From the NCBI GenBank assembly GCA_022360715.1, contig JAKSCG010000093.1, positions 23,823-87,822 on the forward strand: 64,000 bases of DNA, in the 5' to 3' direction. The position numbers were made by a program, and so were the translations under genes. The notes under the pieces are model-generated. The model did not search any database and was not told the DNA's origin. It saw only the letters and a program-made list of their open reading frames with translations. Below, in pieces: positions 62,685 through 64,000 of this stretch (its first letter is position 1; the number at the start of each line of letters is the position of its first letter). Origin of the DNA: Halanaerobiales bacterium. GTDB lineage: Bacteria > Bacillota > Halanaerobiia > Halanaerobiales > DTU029.

Positions 62685-63989
62685 TTAACTGATTATATCG
62701 TAGATCAACCCTCTTTGCTCCGGTTGCTCGTCGCTAATCCGAAATGAATTAGCAACCCCGGCTAAAGCCTGTTCTTGCCCGGTTTGCTTATTAAGGTGGA
62801 TAAAAGCCAGGGGCTCACCCTTTTCAACCGGCTGGCCGACCTTTTTATTTAAGACCACCCCCACTGACGGATCAATCACGTCTTCTTTGGTCGAGCGACC
62901 GGCCCCAATCGCCATAGCCGTTAAACCGATCTGACTGGCGGTAATTGAGCTGATATACCCGCTTTGCTCACTCCGGACTGCAACGATGTGTTGAGCTATT
63001 GGCAGTAAATTAAGGTCTTCGACGATCCTGCCGTCACCACCCTGGGCCGTGATTAATTTACCGAACTGCTCCAGGGCTTTACCTGATTCGAGTAAATCTT
63101 TTAATAAACGATAACCTTGCTCATAAGCAGAAACACGACCGGCCAGCCAGAGCATATTTGCGCCCAGCGTCAGGCACAAATCTTCCAGATCAGGCGGCCC
63201 GTTACCCTGTAAAGTCTTGATCGCTTCTTTTACTTCCAGGGCATTCCCGATCGCCCACCCCAGGGGTTGGTTCATATCGGTAAGCACTGCCATCACGCGC
63301 CGACCGACTTCCTGGCCGATCGCCACCATCGCCCGGGCCAGTTGGCGAGATTGCTCCAGGCTTTTCAGAAAAGCCCCCTCTCCGCTTTTGACGTCAAGGA
63401 CTATCCCCTCACAACCGGCCGCAATCTTTTTACTCATCACGCTACTGGCAATCAGGGGGATTGAGTCAACCGTTGCCGTGACATCCCTCAGGGCATACAG
63501 CTTTTTATCGGCCGGGGTTAAATTCCCTGTCTGTCCGGCGATCGCCACTCCGATCGAATTGACATTATTAATAAACTCAACTAAAGTCAGTTCGGTCTTA
63601 AAACCGGGAATTGCCTCCAGTTTATCAATTGTCCCACCCGTATGTCCCAGACTTCGCCCGGACATCTTGGCTACCGGAACCCCGGCCGCCGCAACCAGTG
63701 GAGCCAGCACCAATGTTGTCGTATCACCAACCCCGCCGGTACTATGCTTATCAATTTTTACCCCGGGGATCGGACTCAAATCTAGCCGTTCACCTGATTC
63801 AACCATCGCCATCGTTAATTCAGCCGTTTCCTGCGCGTCCATCCCTTGAAAAAAGATCGCCATCAGCCAGGCCGAAATTTGATAATCAGGGATCTCGCCG
63901 GCAGTATATCCTTCAACTAAAAACCTGATCTCGGCAGCGGAGAGTTGCTCCCCGACTCTTTTTTTGTGGATAAGATCATAAGCACGCAC
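62685..63989 (-). CDS. pdp: Pyrimidine-nucleoside phosphorylase
   Basis: A 434-residue enzyme splitting uridine or thymidine with phosphate. [16 protein letters not shown] at the N-terminus, [37 protein letters not shown] and [17 protein letters not shown] start at 63989 with GGGGG 4 nt upstream. pdp upstream of dacF/spoIIA is a familiar clostridial order. Confidence 0.92.
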   Translation of the reverse strand: MRAYDLIHKKRVGEQLSAAEIRFLVEGYTAGEIPDYQISAWLMAIFFQGMDAQETAELTMAMVESGERLDLSPIPGVKIDKHSTGGVGDTTTLVLAPLVAAAGVPVAKMSGRSLGHTGGTIDKLEAIPGFKTELTLVEFINNVNSIGVAIAGQTGNLTPADKKLYALRDVTATVDSIPLIASSVMSKKIAAGCEGIVLDVKSGEGAFLKSLEQSRQLARAMVAIGQEVGRRVMAVLTDMNQPLGWAIGNALEVKEAIKTLQGNGPPDLEDLCLTLGANMLWLAGRVSAYEQGYRLLKDLLESGKALEQFGKLITAQGGDGRIVEDLNLLPIAQHIVAVRSEQSGYISSITASQIGLTAMAIGAGRSTKEDVIDPSVGVVLNKKVGQPVEKGEPLAFIHLNKQTGQEQALAGVANSFRISDEQPEQRGLIYDIIS

Positions 63990-64000
63990 TAATCCCCCTC

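Noticed and set aside
63217..63849. 210-codon plus-strand frame opposite pdp
   Set aside because: Shadow of the phosphorylase gene, with no ribosome site and a Ser/Pro-rich composition typical of antisense frames.

Overview
The window looks like the chromosome of a spore-forming, probably anaerobic and saccharolytic Bacillota (clostridial grade). The evidence is a spoIIAA-spoIIAB-sigF operon, a spoVAC-VAD-VAE-VAF operon, GerW/YtfJ, two DacF/DacB-type carboxypeptidases, a smc-ftsY-ylxM-ffh-rpsP-khpA-rimM-trmD-rplS-rbgA-rnhB block in the usual Firmicute order, strong AGGAGG-type ribosome sites with many GTG and TTG starts, and a PyrR-type attenuator. Both intact sugar-binding proteins have signal-peptidase-I leaders without a lipobox, which hints at (but does not prove) an outer membrane. 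Nearly everything is on the minus strand; only a sugar isomerase and a LacI regulator (35.7-37.5 kb) are on the plus strand. I found no rRNA, tRNA, CRISPR array or intact insertion sequence.

Layout, left to right. 0-0.4 kb: 5' end of pyrF with a consensus promoter and a PyrR-style terminator/antiterminator leader. 0.4-7.9 kb: a GntR-controlled operon related to anaerobic glycerol-3-phosphate dehydrogenase clusters (BON-GlpA-like, FAD/NAD oxidoreductase, DUF1667 iron-sulfur protein, FGGY kinase, alkyl-DHAP-synthase-like FAD enzyme). 8.0-23.8 kb: housekeeping block for ribosome assembly, tRNA modification, protein targeting and chromosome structure, with a decayed peptide-binding-protein gene and an unusual duplicated JAB/MPN-like protein between smc and ftsY. 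24.0-25.1 kb: sporulation pair ytfJ-ytfI. 25.1-37.5 kb: carbohydrate island with two binding protein-permease sets (no ATPase), an enolase-superfamily enzyme, SDR, creatininase-family amidohydrolase, glycosidase-like barrel, isomerase and LacI regulator. 37.5-42.1 kb: scpAB, a site-2 protease and a DHH-CBS-tRNA nucleotidyltransferase fusion. 42.1-45.7 kb: AT-rich accessory island flanked by a 94-bp direct repeat that carries the promoter and start of the DHH gene, holding a nitrilase-like membrane protein, DUF1700 and PadR genes and gene debris. 45.7-51.6 kb: GNAT, HD, HEAT and HAD proteins and a dehydratase-activase trio. 51.6-57.1 kb: spoVA and spoIIA operons with sigma-G-like and sigma-H-like promoters. 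57.2-64 kb: xylB, a ROK regulator, nicotinate phosphoribosyltransferase, dacF and pyrimidine-nucleoside phosphorylase.

How they work together: the left and centre combine growth functions with two inducible catabolic modules, and the right end is the sporulation core. In that core, xylose genes and pncB separate dacF from spoIIA, although these are adjacent in Bacillus subtilis. The most informative non-obvious structures are the pyrF attenuator, the two sporulation promoters, the repeat-flanked island with its chimeric in-frame mini-gene and copied promoter, the duplicated JAB-like protein, and a 40-residue membrane protein leading the spoVA operon.
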